This document shows positions 1 through 5,064 of a stretch of 6,698 nt of DNA, piece by piece. Below the pieces are notes generated by a model that did not search any database, was not told the origin of the DNA, and worked only from the letters and a program-made list of their open reading frames with translations. A program made the translations under genes and the position numbers. The stretch is from Thauera sp. (GTDB taxonomy: Bacteria > Pseudomonadota > Gammaproteobacteria > Burkholderiales > Rhodocyclaceae), in the NCBI GenBank assembly GCA_023150215.1, contig JAKLLJ010000173.1, forward strand, positions 292 through 6,989, written 5' to 3'. How positions within the stretch are numbered: position 1 is the stretch's first letter; each line of letters starts with the position of its first letter.

Positions 1-535
1 CGGCCCAGATCAGCGCGATGCCGCCCGACAGGATCATCGCCAGGCGGTAGGCGAACACATGCACCGAGGCGCCCAGGCCGCGTTCGGCCTCGGGCAGCAG
101 GTCGGTGCGGTAGGCGTCGACCACCACGTCCTGCGAGGCCGACAGGAAGGCGATCGTCACCGCGGTGGCAGCGAACAGGCCGGGGGTGGCGGTGGGCGAG
201 AGCGTCGCCATCCACCACAGCAGCGCGGCGAGGGCGAACTGCGTTAGCGCCAGCCAGCCGCGGCGGCGACCGAGCCAGGGCGGCTCGAAGCGGTCCATCA
301 GCGGCGCCCACAGGAACTTGAACGTGTAGGGGATGCCGACGAGGCCGAAGAAGCCGATGGTGGCGATGTCCACGCCGTCGACCGTCAGCCAGGCCTGCAT
401 GGCCTGCCCGGTCAGCGCCAGAGGCAGGCCGGAGGCGAAGCCGACCACCAGGATGGCGGACATGCGCCAGATGCGCGCGAGGGCGATGGGAAGAGGGAAA
501 GGCAAGGGCTTGGGGGGCATTGCAGGGCTGCGCAT
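1..535 (-). CDS. ampG: AmpG-family muropeptide permease (MFS), N-terminal part, runs off left edge
   Basis: Only the first 178 residues are in the window; the frame is still open at base 1. AmpG carries anhydro-muropeptides from periplasm to cytoplasm for cell-wall recycling and, in some bacteria, beta-lactamase induction. Seen here: a short proline-rich cytoplasmic start, a first hydrophobic segment with GFASGLPLALTGQAMQAWL (residues 32-50), a second segment followed by the MFS cytoplasmic loop WAPLMDRFEPPWLGRRRGW (76-94), another membrane segment (about 97-112), and SQDVVVDAYRTDLL (134-147). These are the conserved N-half signatures of AmpG. I took ATG at 535; an in-frame ATG at 520 is equally possible, since neither has a clear Shine-Dalgarno sequence. 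The gene points away from the small gene at 656 and the same way as metW and metX, with which ampG is often grouped in this lineage (from memory). A related AmpG-like MFS carrier of other substrate cannot be excluded from half a protein. Confidence 0.87.
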   Translation of the reverse strand, partial: MRSPAMPPKPLPFPLPIALARIWRMSAILVVGFASGLPLALTGQAMQAWLTVDGVDIATIGFFGLVGIPYTFKFLWAPLMDRFEPPWLGRRRGWLALTQFALAALLWWMATLSPTATPGLFAATAVTIAFLSASQDVVVDAYRTDLLPEAERGLGASVHVFAYRLAMILSGGIALIWA

Positions 536-655
536 TATCGCAGATCATCCGCGCCCCCCCGGTTTACACAATTCGATACTTTGCTTGCGTCCGGCTCGTT
601 CTGCCTCAACAATGCCGGCAAAAGCAGTTTCCCCGATTCGAGGAGGTCGTTTTTC
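536..655. other. Divergent intergenic region between ampG and the small gene at 656
   Basis: These 120 bp must hold start signals for both flanking genes. They include a run of seven to eight C and a more AT-rich patch at 561-586 (TTTACA at 563-568, GATACT at 575-580). I could not find a well-spaced sigma70 pair on either strand, so no promoter is called. The one clear element is the Shine-Dalgarno sequence at 641-646. Confidence 0.4.
641..646 (+). promoter_or_regulatory. Strong Shine-Dalgarno sequence that fixes the start at 656
   Basis: AGGAGG lies 9 nt before the ATG at 656. It decides between that start and a longer reading of the same frame from a TTG at 581, which has no ribosome binding site. 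It is the best Shine-Dalgarno match in the window, while most neighbours have weak ones. Confidence 0.85.
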
Positions 656-973
656 ATGTCCTACACCGTGACCGTGGTCTTCGGCGGCGAGCGCGAGTAC
701 GAGTTCGCGCTGCGCGAGGCCGACGTGGCCTCGACCACCAAGGAGCAGGCCCGGACTTGGCTCGCGAACGAGTTCGAGGAACTCGAATGCACGCCGTCCA
801 ACCCGATGGGCAAGGTGCTGGTGCTCGACATGGTGCTCAACGTCGCCAAGTACGGCGGCGAGGGCCGTTTCGAGCAGGGCACCGAATGGGCGCGCAAGTA
901 CGCGCTCTACACCGCTGCCGCCCTCGATCGCCCGGCGGTGAGGGTCGACGTGACGGCCTTCGTCGTCGGCTGA
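656..973 (+). CDS. Small soluble protein of unknown function, 105 aa
   Basis: I do not recognise this protein. Evidence that it is a real gene: a perfect AGGAGG 9 nt upstream, third codon positions that are almost all G or C as in its neighbours, and a sensible composition. It begins with a likely beta strand (MSYTVTVVFGG), then an acidic, Glu-rich, probably helical stretch (about residues 13-44), a single Cys in LECTPSNP (45), a hydrophobic stretch KVLVLDMVLNVAKYGGEGRF (53-72), an amphipathic helix (about 76-90) and a closing strand ending VTAFVVG. There is no signal peptide, membrane segment or metal-binding Cys/His cluster, so a cytoplasmic acidic protein is expected. It diverges from ampG and converges on metW with a 33-bp gap, splitting a metX-metW-ampG arrangement that I would otherwise expect to be continuous. 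Function is open. Confidence 0.8.
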   Translation: MSYTVTVVFGGEREYEFALREADVASTTKEQARTWLANEFEELECTPSNPMGKVLVLDMVLNVAKYGGEGRFEQGTEWARKYALYTAAALDRPAVRVDVTAFVVG

Positions 974-1006
974 GCGTTCGGCGCGCCGGGCTCGGGTGCG
1001 AAGGCC
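974..1006. other. 33-bp convergent gap between the small gene and metW
   Basis: The gap contains the perfect 10-bp palindrome CGGCGCGCCG at 979-988. No T-run follows on either strand, so it is not a classical Rho-independent terminator. Transcription from both sides may end by Rho or overlap here. Confidence 0.3.
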
Positions 1007-1597
1007 TCAGCCGTCGCGCCCGAGTCGGTACACCGCCACGCTGGCGAGGAAGTTCGGTTCATCCAGCATCAGCTTGCCTTCGTCGAAGGCCAGGCGTTCG
1101 CGCACCGCGATGCCGTTCATCTCGCACAGCGCGTCGAAGTCGGCGATGGTGAAGAAGCGCACGTTGGGGGTGTTGAACCACTGGTGCGGCAGGCTCTCCG
1201 ACACCGGCATGCGGCCGTTGAGGATGCTCTGGCGGTGGCGCCAGTAGCCGAAGTTGGGGAAGCTCACCACCGCCTCGCGGCCAACGCGCAGCATCTCGTG
1301 CAGGATGCCCTGGGTGTTGTGCATGGCTTGCAGCGACAGGCTCATGATCACGTGGTCGAAGAAGCCGTCCTCCAGTCCCACCAAGCCCTTTTCCAGGTCC
1401 ATCTGGATCACGTTGACGCCGTTCTTCACGCTCGCCAGCAGCTTGTCGGGGTCGTTCTCGACGCCGTAGCCCTGCACCTGGCGCACCTGCATGAGGTGCT
1501 TGAGCAGGTCGCCGTCGCCGCAGCCGAGGTCGAGCACCTTCTCGCCGGGCTCGATCCATTGCGTGATCACTTCATAGTCGTAGCGGTAGGAGGTCAT
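1007..1597 (-). CDS. metW: MetW, methionine biosynthesis methyltransferase-like protein, 196 aa
   Basis: MetW is a class I SAM-methyltransferase-fold protein found next to MetX in many Proteobacteria and needed there for homoserine acylation in methionine synthesis. It is thought to support MetX rather than act as a known methyltransferase (family knowledge). Seen here: the SAM-binding motif VLDLGCGDGDLL (residues 21-32), the acidic end of the next strand GYGVENDP (43-50), DLEKGL (67-72), the core strand FDHVIMSLSLQAMHN (80-94), and the family-specific SFPNFGYWRHR (112-122), HQWFNTPN (138-145) and RFFTIADF (147-154). Length fits the family. The ATG at 1597 is the only reasonable start, though no good Shine-Dalgarno sequence precedes it. 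It lies 83 bp downstream of metX on the same strand, so it is probably cotranscribed and under the same leader control. Confidence 0.95.
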   Translation of the reverse strand: MTSYRYDYEVITQWIEPGEKVLDLGCGDGDLLKHLMQVRQVQGYGVENDPDKLLASVKNGVNVIQMDLEKGLVGLEDGFFDHVIMSLSLQAMHNTQGILHEMLRVGREAVVSFPNFGYWRHRQSILNGRMPVSESLPHQWFNTPNVRFFTIADFDALCEMNGIAVRERLAFDEGKLMLDEPNFLASVAVYRLGRDG

Positions 1598-1631
1598 ATC
1601 AGTATGCGCTGAGCCGTCTCAAGCGTACTGA

Positions 1632-1670
1632 TGCCCCCTCGGGGGGCAACGAACGCAGTGAGCGTGGGGG
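1632..1670. repeat. GC-rich hairpin element between metX and metW, likely dispersed intergenic repeat
   Basis: A perfect 7-bp stem, TGCCCCC (1632-1638) and GGGGGCA (1642-1648) with a 3-nt loop, is followed by ACGC (1653-1656) and GCGT (1662-1665) flanking AGTGA, then GGGGG (1666-1670). The last G-run could pair instead with the first C-run and enclose the second hairpin. From memory, very similar C-run / G-run / AACGAACGCAGTGAGCG strings recur between genes of many Betaproteobacteria; this was not searched. There is no T-run on the metX-reading strand right after the stem, so termination is unlikely. A role in mRNA stability or processing between metX and metW is possible. Confidence 0.55.
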
Positions 1671-1680
1671 TTGTATCAAT

Positions 1681-2817
1681 TTACACCTCGATGCGGTCGA
1701 ACCAGGCCGATAGCAGCGCGTGGTAGCGCGTCTCGTCGAGCAGGAAGGAGTCGTGGCCGGCCGGGCAGTCGATCTCGGCGTAGCTGACCTTGCGCTTGTT
1801 GTGCAGCAGGGCATAGACGATCTCGCGCGAGCGCGCGGGCGAGAAGCGCCAGTCGGTGGTGAAGGACACGACCAGGAAGCTTGCCGTGGCGCGCGCCAGT
1901 GCAGCGGGCAGATTGCCGCCGTACTCGAAGGCGGGATCGAAGTAGTCGAGCGCCTTGGTGGTCAGCAGGTAGGTGTTGGCGTCGAAGTAGCCGGCGAACT
2001 TGTCGCCCTGGTAACGCAGGTAGGACTCGATCTCGAACTCGACGTCGTAGCTGTAGGTGTTGCGGCCGTGGCGCAGGCTGCGGCCGAACTTCTCCGCCAT
2101 CGAATCATCGGACAGATAGGTGATGTGGCCGACCATGCGAGCCAGCTTGAGGCCGCGCGCCGGTACCACGCCGTGTGCGTAATAGTGGCCGCCGTGAAAT
2201 TCCGGATCGGTGAGGATGGCCTGGCGCGCCACCTCGTTGAAGGCGATGTTCTGCGCGGTGAGCTTGGGTGCGGCGGCGATCACCGCGACGTTGGCGACGC
2301 GCTCGGGGAACTGCAGCGCCCACGACATCGCCTGCATGCCGCCGAGCGAGCCGCCGACGATGGCGGCGAAGCGGCGGATGCCGAGCTGGTCGGCCAGGCG
2401 CGCCTGCGACTCGACCCAGTCTTCCACGGTGACGAAGGGGAAGTCGGCGCCCCACAGCGCGCCGGTGGCGGGGTTGATCTGGTTGGGGCCGGAAGAGCCG
2501 TAACAGCCGCCGAGGTTGTTGACCCCGATCACGAAGAACTTGCGCGTATCGAGTGGCTTGCCCGGGCCGATCAGGTTGTCCCACCAGCCGACGTTGTGCG
2601 GCGCGTCGGCATAGGTGCCGGCGACGTGGTGCGAGCCCGACAGCGCGTGGCACACCAGCACCGCGTTGCTGCGCTCGGCGTTGAGCGTGCCGTAGGTCTC
2701 ATAGACCAGATGATAGTTGTCCAGCGTGCCGCCGCTGCGCAGCGCCAGCGGCTCGGTGAACTCGGCCCGCTGCGGCGCGACCACGCCGACCGATTGGGGA
2801 GCGATCATTTTCGTCAT
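1681..2817 (-). CDS. metX: Homoserine O-acyltransferase MetX (probably O-succinyltransferase), 378 aa
   Basis: MetX transfers an acyl group from acyl-CoA to homoserine, the first committed step of methionine synthesis, in the cytoplasm. It is an alpha/beta-hydrolase fold enzyme. Seen here, numbered from ATG 2817: NAVLVCHALSGSHHVAG (residues 51-67), GWWDNLIGPGKPLDT (77-91), NLGGCYGSSGP (101-111), the nucleophile elbow GGSLGGMQ with Ser157, the acid Asp322 in TDWRFSP, and His355 in AGHDSFLLD. The triad is therefore complete. The acyl donor cannot be read with certainty; many betaproteobacterial MetX proteins are classed as succinyltransferases (MetXS). The start is uncertain: ATG 2817 lies only 4 nt after the terminator T-run, and ATG 2808 is in frame. 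Neither has a good Shine-Dalgarno sequence. A longer reading from TTG 2847 would start inside the terminator loop and is unlikely. metW follows on the same strand; thiS diverges. Confidence 0.95.
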   Translation of the reverse strand: MTKMIAPQSVGVVAPQRAEFTEPLALRSGGTLDNYHLVYETYGTLNAERSNAVLVCHALSGSHHVAGTYADAPHNVGWWDNLIGPGKPLDTRKFFVIGVNNLGGCYGSSGPNQINPATGALWGADFPFVTVEDWVESQARLADQLGIRRFAAIVGGSLGGMQAMSWALQFPERVANVAVIAAAPKLTAQNIAFNEVARQAILTDPEFHGGHYYAHGVVPARGLKLARMVGHITYLSDDSMAEKFGRSLRHGRNTYSYDVEFEIESYLRYQGDKFAGYFDANTYLLTTKALDYFDPAFEYGGNLPAALARATASFLVVSFTTDWRFSPARSREIVYALLHNKRKVSYAEIDCPAGHDSFLLDETRYHALLSAWFDRIEV

Positions 2818-2821
2818 CTGC

Positions 2822-2860
2822 AAAACAAAAAACCCAGCCGGCTGCAAACGCGGACTGGGT
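2822..2860 (-). terminator. Rho-independent terminator (attenuator) in the metX leader
   Basis: Read on the minus strand: ACCCAG (2860-2855), a bulged T, CCG (2853-2851), a 10-nt loop, then CGG (2840-2838) and CTGGGT (2837-2832), followed by TTTTTGTTTT. That gives 9 base pairs with one bulge and a good U-tract. It lies between the riboswitch-like pseudoknot and the metX start, so it is placed to stop transcription before metX. It is not a terminator for any upstream gene, because the nearest gene on that side (thiS) is on the other strand. Confidence 0.85.
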
Positions 2861-2865
2861 GCCCT

Positions 2866-2917
2866 CGCTTTAGCCGTATTTGTTGAGCGCCCGCAAGCTG
2901 TTGATCAAATCGGCGCT
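2866..2917 (-). promoter_or_regulatory. SAM-II-like riboswitch aptamer upstream of metX
   Basis: On the minus strand, AGCGCC (2917-2912) and GGCGCT (2891-2886) form a perfect 6-bp P1 stem. Its loop opens with GATTTG (2911-2906) and ends with GCTTGC (2898-2893). After an A-rich link (CAACAAAT) comes GCTAAAGC (2874-2867), which pairs with the loop as GCTT-GC against GC-(TA)-AAGC, an H-type pseudoknot with two unpaired bases. A GATTT loop start, TTGC before the P1 3' strand and a downstream GCTAAA are the conserved features of SAM-II riboswitches as I recall them. Those sense S-adenosylmethionine and sit mostly upstream of metA/metX in Alphaproteobacteria. The location before metX and the terminator right after it support the call. 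The match was made by eye; ligand binding is inferred. Confidence 0.78.
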
Positions 2918-2927
2918 AGATGGCGGG

Positions 2928-2956
2928 AAGTTAGCGCCCGGGAAGGGAAAAGTCAA
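2928..2956 (-). promoter_or_regulatory. Sigma70-type promoter of metX-metW
   Basis: Minus-strand TTGACT (2956-2951) is separated by exactly 17 bp from TAACTT (2933-2928). The predicted start, at A 2921 or close to it, falls a few bases before the first base of the riboswitch P1 stem at 2917. This is the spacing expected for a riboswitch leader and strengthens both calls. Confidence 0.8.
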
Positions 2957-2969
2957 ACGGCCGGCATGA

Positions 2970-2975
2970 TAAGAT
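2970..2975 (+). promoter_or_regulatory. Possible -10 element of the thiS promoter
   Basis: TAAGAT at 2970-2975, followed by a T-run, is the only good -10 match before thiS on the plus strand. No convincing -35 box lies 16-18 bp upstream, and that region already holds the divergent metX -35 box. A start near 2982 would leave a leader of roughly 23 nt, too short for a TPP riboswitch, and no such structure was seen. Confidence 0.35.
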
Positions 2976-3004
2976 TTTTGCCTCGTTTCCGCCCTTCGCA
3001 AGCC

Positions 3005-3208
3005 ATGATCCAGGTTCTTCTCAACGGCCAGCCCGAAGCGCTGGCTCCCGATCTCTCCGTGCTCGCCCTGCTCGAGGCACGCGGCCTAGTCGGCAAGCGC
3101 CTCGCGGTCGAGCGCAACGGCGAGATCGTGCCCAAGGCCCGCCACGCCGAAGTGAAACTCGCCGACGGCGACCGCCTGGAAATCGTCGTCGCCGTCGGTG
3201 GCGGCTGA
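3005..3208 (+). CDS. thiS: ThiS, sulfur carrier protein for thiazole synthesis, 67 aa
   Basis: ThiS is a ubiquitin-fold protein. Its C-terminal Gly-Gly is adenylated and converted to a thiocarboxylate that gives sulfur to thiazole synthase ThiG. Seen here: the start MIQVLLNGQPEALAPDLSV, the helix LALLEARGL (20-28), the strand KRLAVERNGEIVPK (31-44), DGDRLEIVVAVGGG (54-67) and the required terminal GG. Length is typical of the family. I chose ATG 3005 because it begins the first beta strand. An in-frame ATG at 2966 would add 13 residues (MIRFLPRFRPSQA) but overlaps the putative -10 box. There is no clear Shine-Dalgarno sequence. thiG follows on the same strand, but after an unusually long 220-bp spacer with an inverted repeat. 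Confidence 0.93.
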   Translation: MIQVLLNGQPEALAPDLSVLALLEARGLVGKRLAVERNGEIVPKARHAEVKLADGDRLEIVVAVGGG

Positions 3209-3245
3209 CAGCACAAGCCCCCCACGGCGCCCTCTTTTATCGCCC

Positions 3246-3372
3246 CCTGTAGGAGCGGCGGCAGCCGCGAATACAGCGCCCAAGGCCGCGCTGCCTCCGA
3301 CGCGACGGCGCGGATGCCGAGCGGCCCGCGGATGCCGAATGCCCCATTCGCGGCTGCCGCCGCTCCTACAGG
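3246..3372. repeat. REPIN-like element: two inverted REP units between thiS and thiG
   Basis: A perfect 27-bp inverted repeat pairs 3246-3272 with 3346-3372, around a 73-bp centre. Each arm has the internal layout of a REP unit: a GTAG foot (3249-3252 in the left arm), then a small hairpin GCGGC-GGCA-GCCGC (3255-3268), then GAAT. The right arm is the exact reverse complement, with its hairpin at 3350-3363. GTAG plus a short imperfect palindrome is the recognition pattern of RAYT (REP-associated tyrosine) transposases. Two such units facing each other form a REPIN. TGTAGGAGCGG-type repeats are familiar from GC-rich Proteobacteria (from memory). In the thiS-thiG mRNA the two arms could fold into a long hairpin. 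No RAYT gene lies in the window. Confidence 0.8.
3309..3338. repeat. 12-bp direct repeat in the centre of the REPIN
   Basis: CGCGGATGCCGA occurs at 3309-3320 and again at 3327-3338, an 18-bp period with a 6-bp spacer (GCGGCC). It is too small to assign a function and may simply record a short duplication in the variable centre of the element. Confidence 0.6.
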
Positions 3373-3428
3373 CGCTTGTCGCCGCAACCGATTTTTCTTT
3401 CTCAGACAAACCCTCACAGGCTCTCAAC

Positions 3429-4214
3429 ATGAACGACCCTCTGGTCATCGCCGGCAAGGCCTACCCCTCGCGCCTGCTCGTCGGCACGGGCAAATACAAG
3501 GATTTCGCCGAAACGCGCGAGGCCATCGACGCCAGCGGCGCCGCCATCGTCACGGTGGCCATCCGCCGCACCAACATCGGCCAGAACCCGGGCGAGCCCA
3601 ACCTGCTCGACGTGCTGCCGCCGGAGAAATTCACCATCCTGCCCAACACCGCCGGCTGCTACACCGCCGACGACGCGGTGCGCACGCTGCGCCTGGCGCG
3701 CGAGCTGCTGGACGGCCACGCGCTGGTCAAGCTCGAGGTGCTCGGCGACCCGAAGAGCCTGTTCCCCAACATGCCCGAGACGCTCAAGGCCGCCGAGACC
3801 CTGGTCAAGGACGGCTTCGAGGTCATGGTCTACTGCGCCGACGACCCCATCCAGGCGAAGATGCTCGAAGACATCGGCTGCTGCGCGATCATGCCGCTCG
3901 CCTCGCTGATCGGCTCCGGCATGGGCATCCTCAACCCGTGGAACCTGCGCCTCATCATCGACAACGCCAAGGTGCCGGTGCTGGTCGATGCCGGCGTGGG
4001 CACCGCGTCGGACGCCGCGATCGCGATGGAGCTGGGCTGCGACGGCGTGCTGATGAACACCGCGATCGCCGCTGCCGCCCGCCCGGTGCTGATGGCGAGC
4101 GCGATGAAGAAAGCGGTCGAGGCTGGGCGTGAGGCCTTCCTCGCCGGGCGCATGCCGCGCAAGTTCTACTCGGCCGACCCGAGCTCGCCGACGCAGGGGC
4201 TGATCGGTTCATGA
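3429..4214 (+). CDS. thiG: ThiG, thiazole synthase, 261 aa
   Basis: ThiG is a TIM-barrel enzyme. It condenses 1-deoxy-D-xylulose 5-phosphate, dehydroglycine and sulfur from ThiS thiocarboxylate into the thiazole phosphate of thiamine. Seen here: RLLVGTGKYKDF (residues 15-26), VTVAIRRTNIGQ (41-52), LPNTAGCYTADDAVR (71-85), HALVKLEVLGD with Lys101 as the likely Schiff-base lysine, MPLASLIGSGMGILNP (155-170), VLVDAGVGTASDAA (184-197) and VLMNTAIA (207-214). Length is as expected. ATG 3429 is chosen because the family alignment starts there; only a weak AGG lies 8 nt before it. The frame stays open upstream through the REPIN, but that translation has no ThiG character. Its stop overlaps the trmB start in ATGA, so translation of the two is probably coupled. 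Confidence 0.97.
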   Translation: MNDPLVIAGKAYPSRLLVGTGKYKDFAETREAIDASGAAIVTVAIRRTNIGQNPGEPNLLDVLPPEKFTILPNTAGCYTADDAVRTLRLARELLDGHALVKLEVLGDPKSLFPNMPETLKAAETLVKDGFEVMVYCADDPIQAKMLEDIGCCAIMPLASLIGSGMGILNPWNLRLIIDNAKVPVLVDAGVGTASDAAIAMELGCDGVLMNTAIAAAARPVLMASAMKKAVEAGREAFLAGRMPRKFYSADPSSPTQGLIGS

Positions 4215-5032
4215 ACGAAGTACGCAAGGAAAGCGCTGCCGCCGACCGGACGCAGGACGACGCCGGGCACGGCATGGCCAGCCCCGTTGTCGCGCCGATC
4301 GCCGGCGAGATGAGCGCCCAAGTCGAGATCATCGGCCGCGACAGCCCCGAGCATCGCTTCTCCAGCCGCAGCATCCGCAGCTTCGTGCTGCGCCAGGGCC
4401 GCATGTCCGAGGCGCAGCAGCGCTACCTCGACGACATGCTGCCGAAGATCGGCATCGACTACCGCGTTGCGCCGCTCGATCTGGACGAGGCTTTTGGCCG
4501 CCAGGCGCCGAAGATCCTCGAGATCGGCTTCGGCATGGGCGAGACCACGGCGCGCATCGCCGCGGCGATGCCGGAGCACGACTTCCTCGGCATCGAGGTG
4601 CACACGCCTGGCGTGGGCGCGCTGTGCAAGCTGATCGCCGAGGGCAATCTGACCAACCTGCGCATCATGCAGCACGACGCGGTCGAGGTGATGCGCGACA
4701 TGATCGCCGATGGTGCGCTCGCCGGCGTGCATCTGTTCTTCCCCGACCCCTGGCGCAAGAAGCGCCACTTCAAGCGCCGCATCGTTCAGGCCGACTTCGT
4801 CGCCCTGATCGCGCGCAAGCTCGCCCCCGGGGGCTACTTCCACTGCGCCACCGACTGGGAGGACTACGCGCACTGGATGCTCGAAATCATCGCCGCCGAG
4901 CCGTTGCTGCACAACACCGCCGACGGCTTTGCACCGCGTCCCGACTACCGGCCGCTGACGAAATTCGAAAACCGTGGTCTGAAGCTGGGTCATGGCGTGT
5001 GGGACCTCGTGTTCCGCCGCCGCTCCGAATGA
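4211..5032 (+). CDS. trmB: TrmB, tRNA (guanine-N7-)-methyltransferase, 273 aa
   Basis: TrmB uses SAM to methylate N7 of guanine 46 in the tRNA variable loop. Seen here: the conserved entry SPEHRFSSRSIRSFVLRQGR (residues 45-64), motif I ILEIGFGMGE (102-111), FLGIEVHTPGVG (125-136), QHDAVEVM (154-161), the signature FFPDPWRKKRHFKRRIV (176-192), YFHCATDWEDYAHWML (209-224) and the C-terminal RPLTKFENRGLKLGHGVWDL (247-266). The catalytic core looks complete. Before it is a low-complexity N-terminal stretch of about 35-40 residues rich in Ala, Asp and Glu. Translation could also start at in-frame ATG 4274 or 4310, but ATG 4211 overlaps the thiG stop (ATGA) and has CAGGGG 10 nt upstream, so I prefer it. 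The gene shares no pathway with thiG; the link is one of cotranscription. Confidence 0.96.
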   Translation: MNEVRKESAAADRTQDDAGHGMASPVVAPIAGEMSAQVEIIGRDSPEHRFSSRSIRSFVLRQGRMSEAQQRYLDDMLPKIGIDYRVAPLDLDEAFGRQAPKILEIGFGMGETTARIAAAMPEHDFLGIEVHTPGVGALCKLIAEGNLTNLRIMQHDAVEVMRDMIADGALAGVHLFFPDPWRKKRHFKRRIVQADFVALIARKLAPGGYFHCATDWEDYAHWMLEIIAAEPLLHNTADGFAPRPDYRPLTKFENRGLKLGHGVWDLVFRRRSE

Positions 5033-5064
5033 ATCGTTCGCCATCCGAGGAAACCGCGGCGTGA
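5029..5064 (+). other. Possible 11-codon bridging frame between trmB and the peptidase gene
   Basis: An ATG at 5029 overlaps the trmB stop as ATGA and opens an 11-codon frame (MNRSPSEETAA). Its stop, at 5062-5064, overlaps the GTG start at 5061 as GTGA. It has no recognisable product. If translated at all, it would hand ribosomes from trmB to the next gene. It may also be chance. Confidence 0.25.

Noticed and set aside
581..655. A 25-residue N-terminal extension of the small protein from TTG 581
   Set aside because: No ribosome binding site precedes it, while AGGAGG is ideally placed for ATG 656.
979..988. The CGGCGCGCCG palindrome as a bidirectional terminator
   Set aside because: The stem is very short and no T-run follows on either strand.
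1184..1612. A 142-codon plus-strand frame opposite metW
   Set aside because: Antisense shadow of metW with a repetitive His/Val/Ala-rich translation.
1720..2886. A 388-codon open frame on the plus strand opposite metX
   Set aside because: It mirrors metX almost base for base, has no family signature, and metX has a complete catalytic triad and its own promoter and leader.
2950..3004. A TPP riboswitch before thiS
   Set aside because: The leader after the possible -10 box is only about 23 nt and shows no THI-box-like sequence or structure.
3198..3428. An N-terminal extension of ThiG in the same frame through the spacer
   Set aside because: The stretch translates the REPIN into low-complexity Ala/Arg/Pro sequence; the family's conserved start matches ATG 3429.
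2953..3457. Minus-strand frames covering thiS and the thiS-thiG spacer
   Set aside because: They run through the inverted repeat and antisense to thiS, with no conserved protein character.
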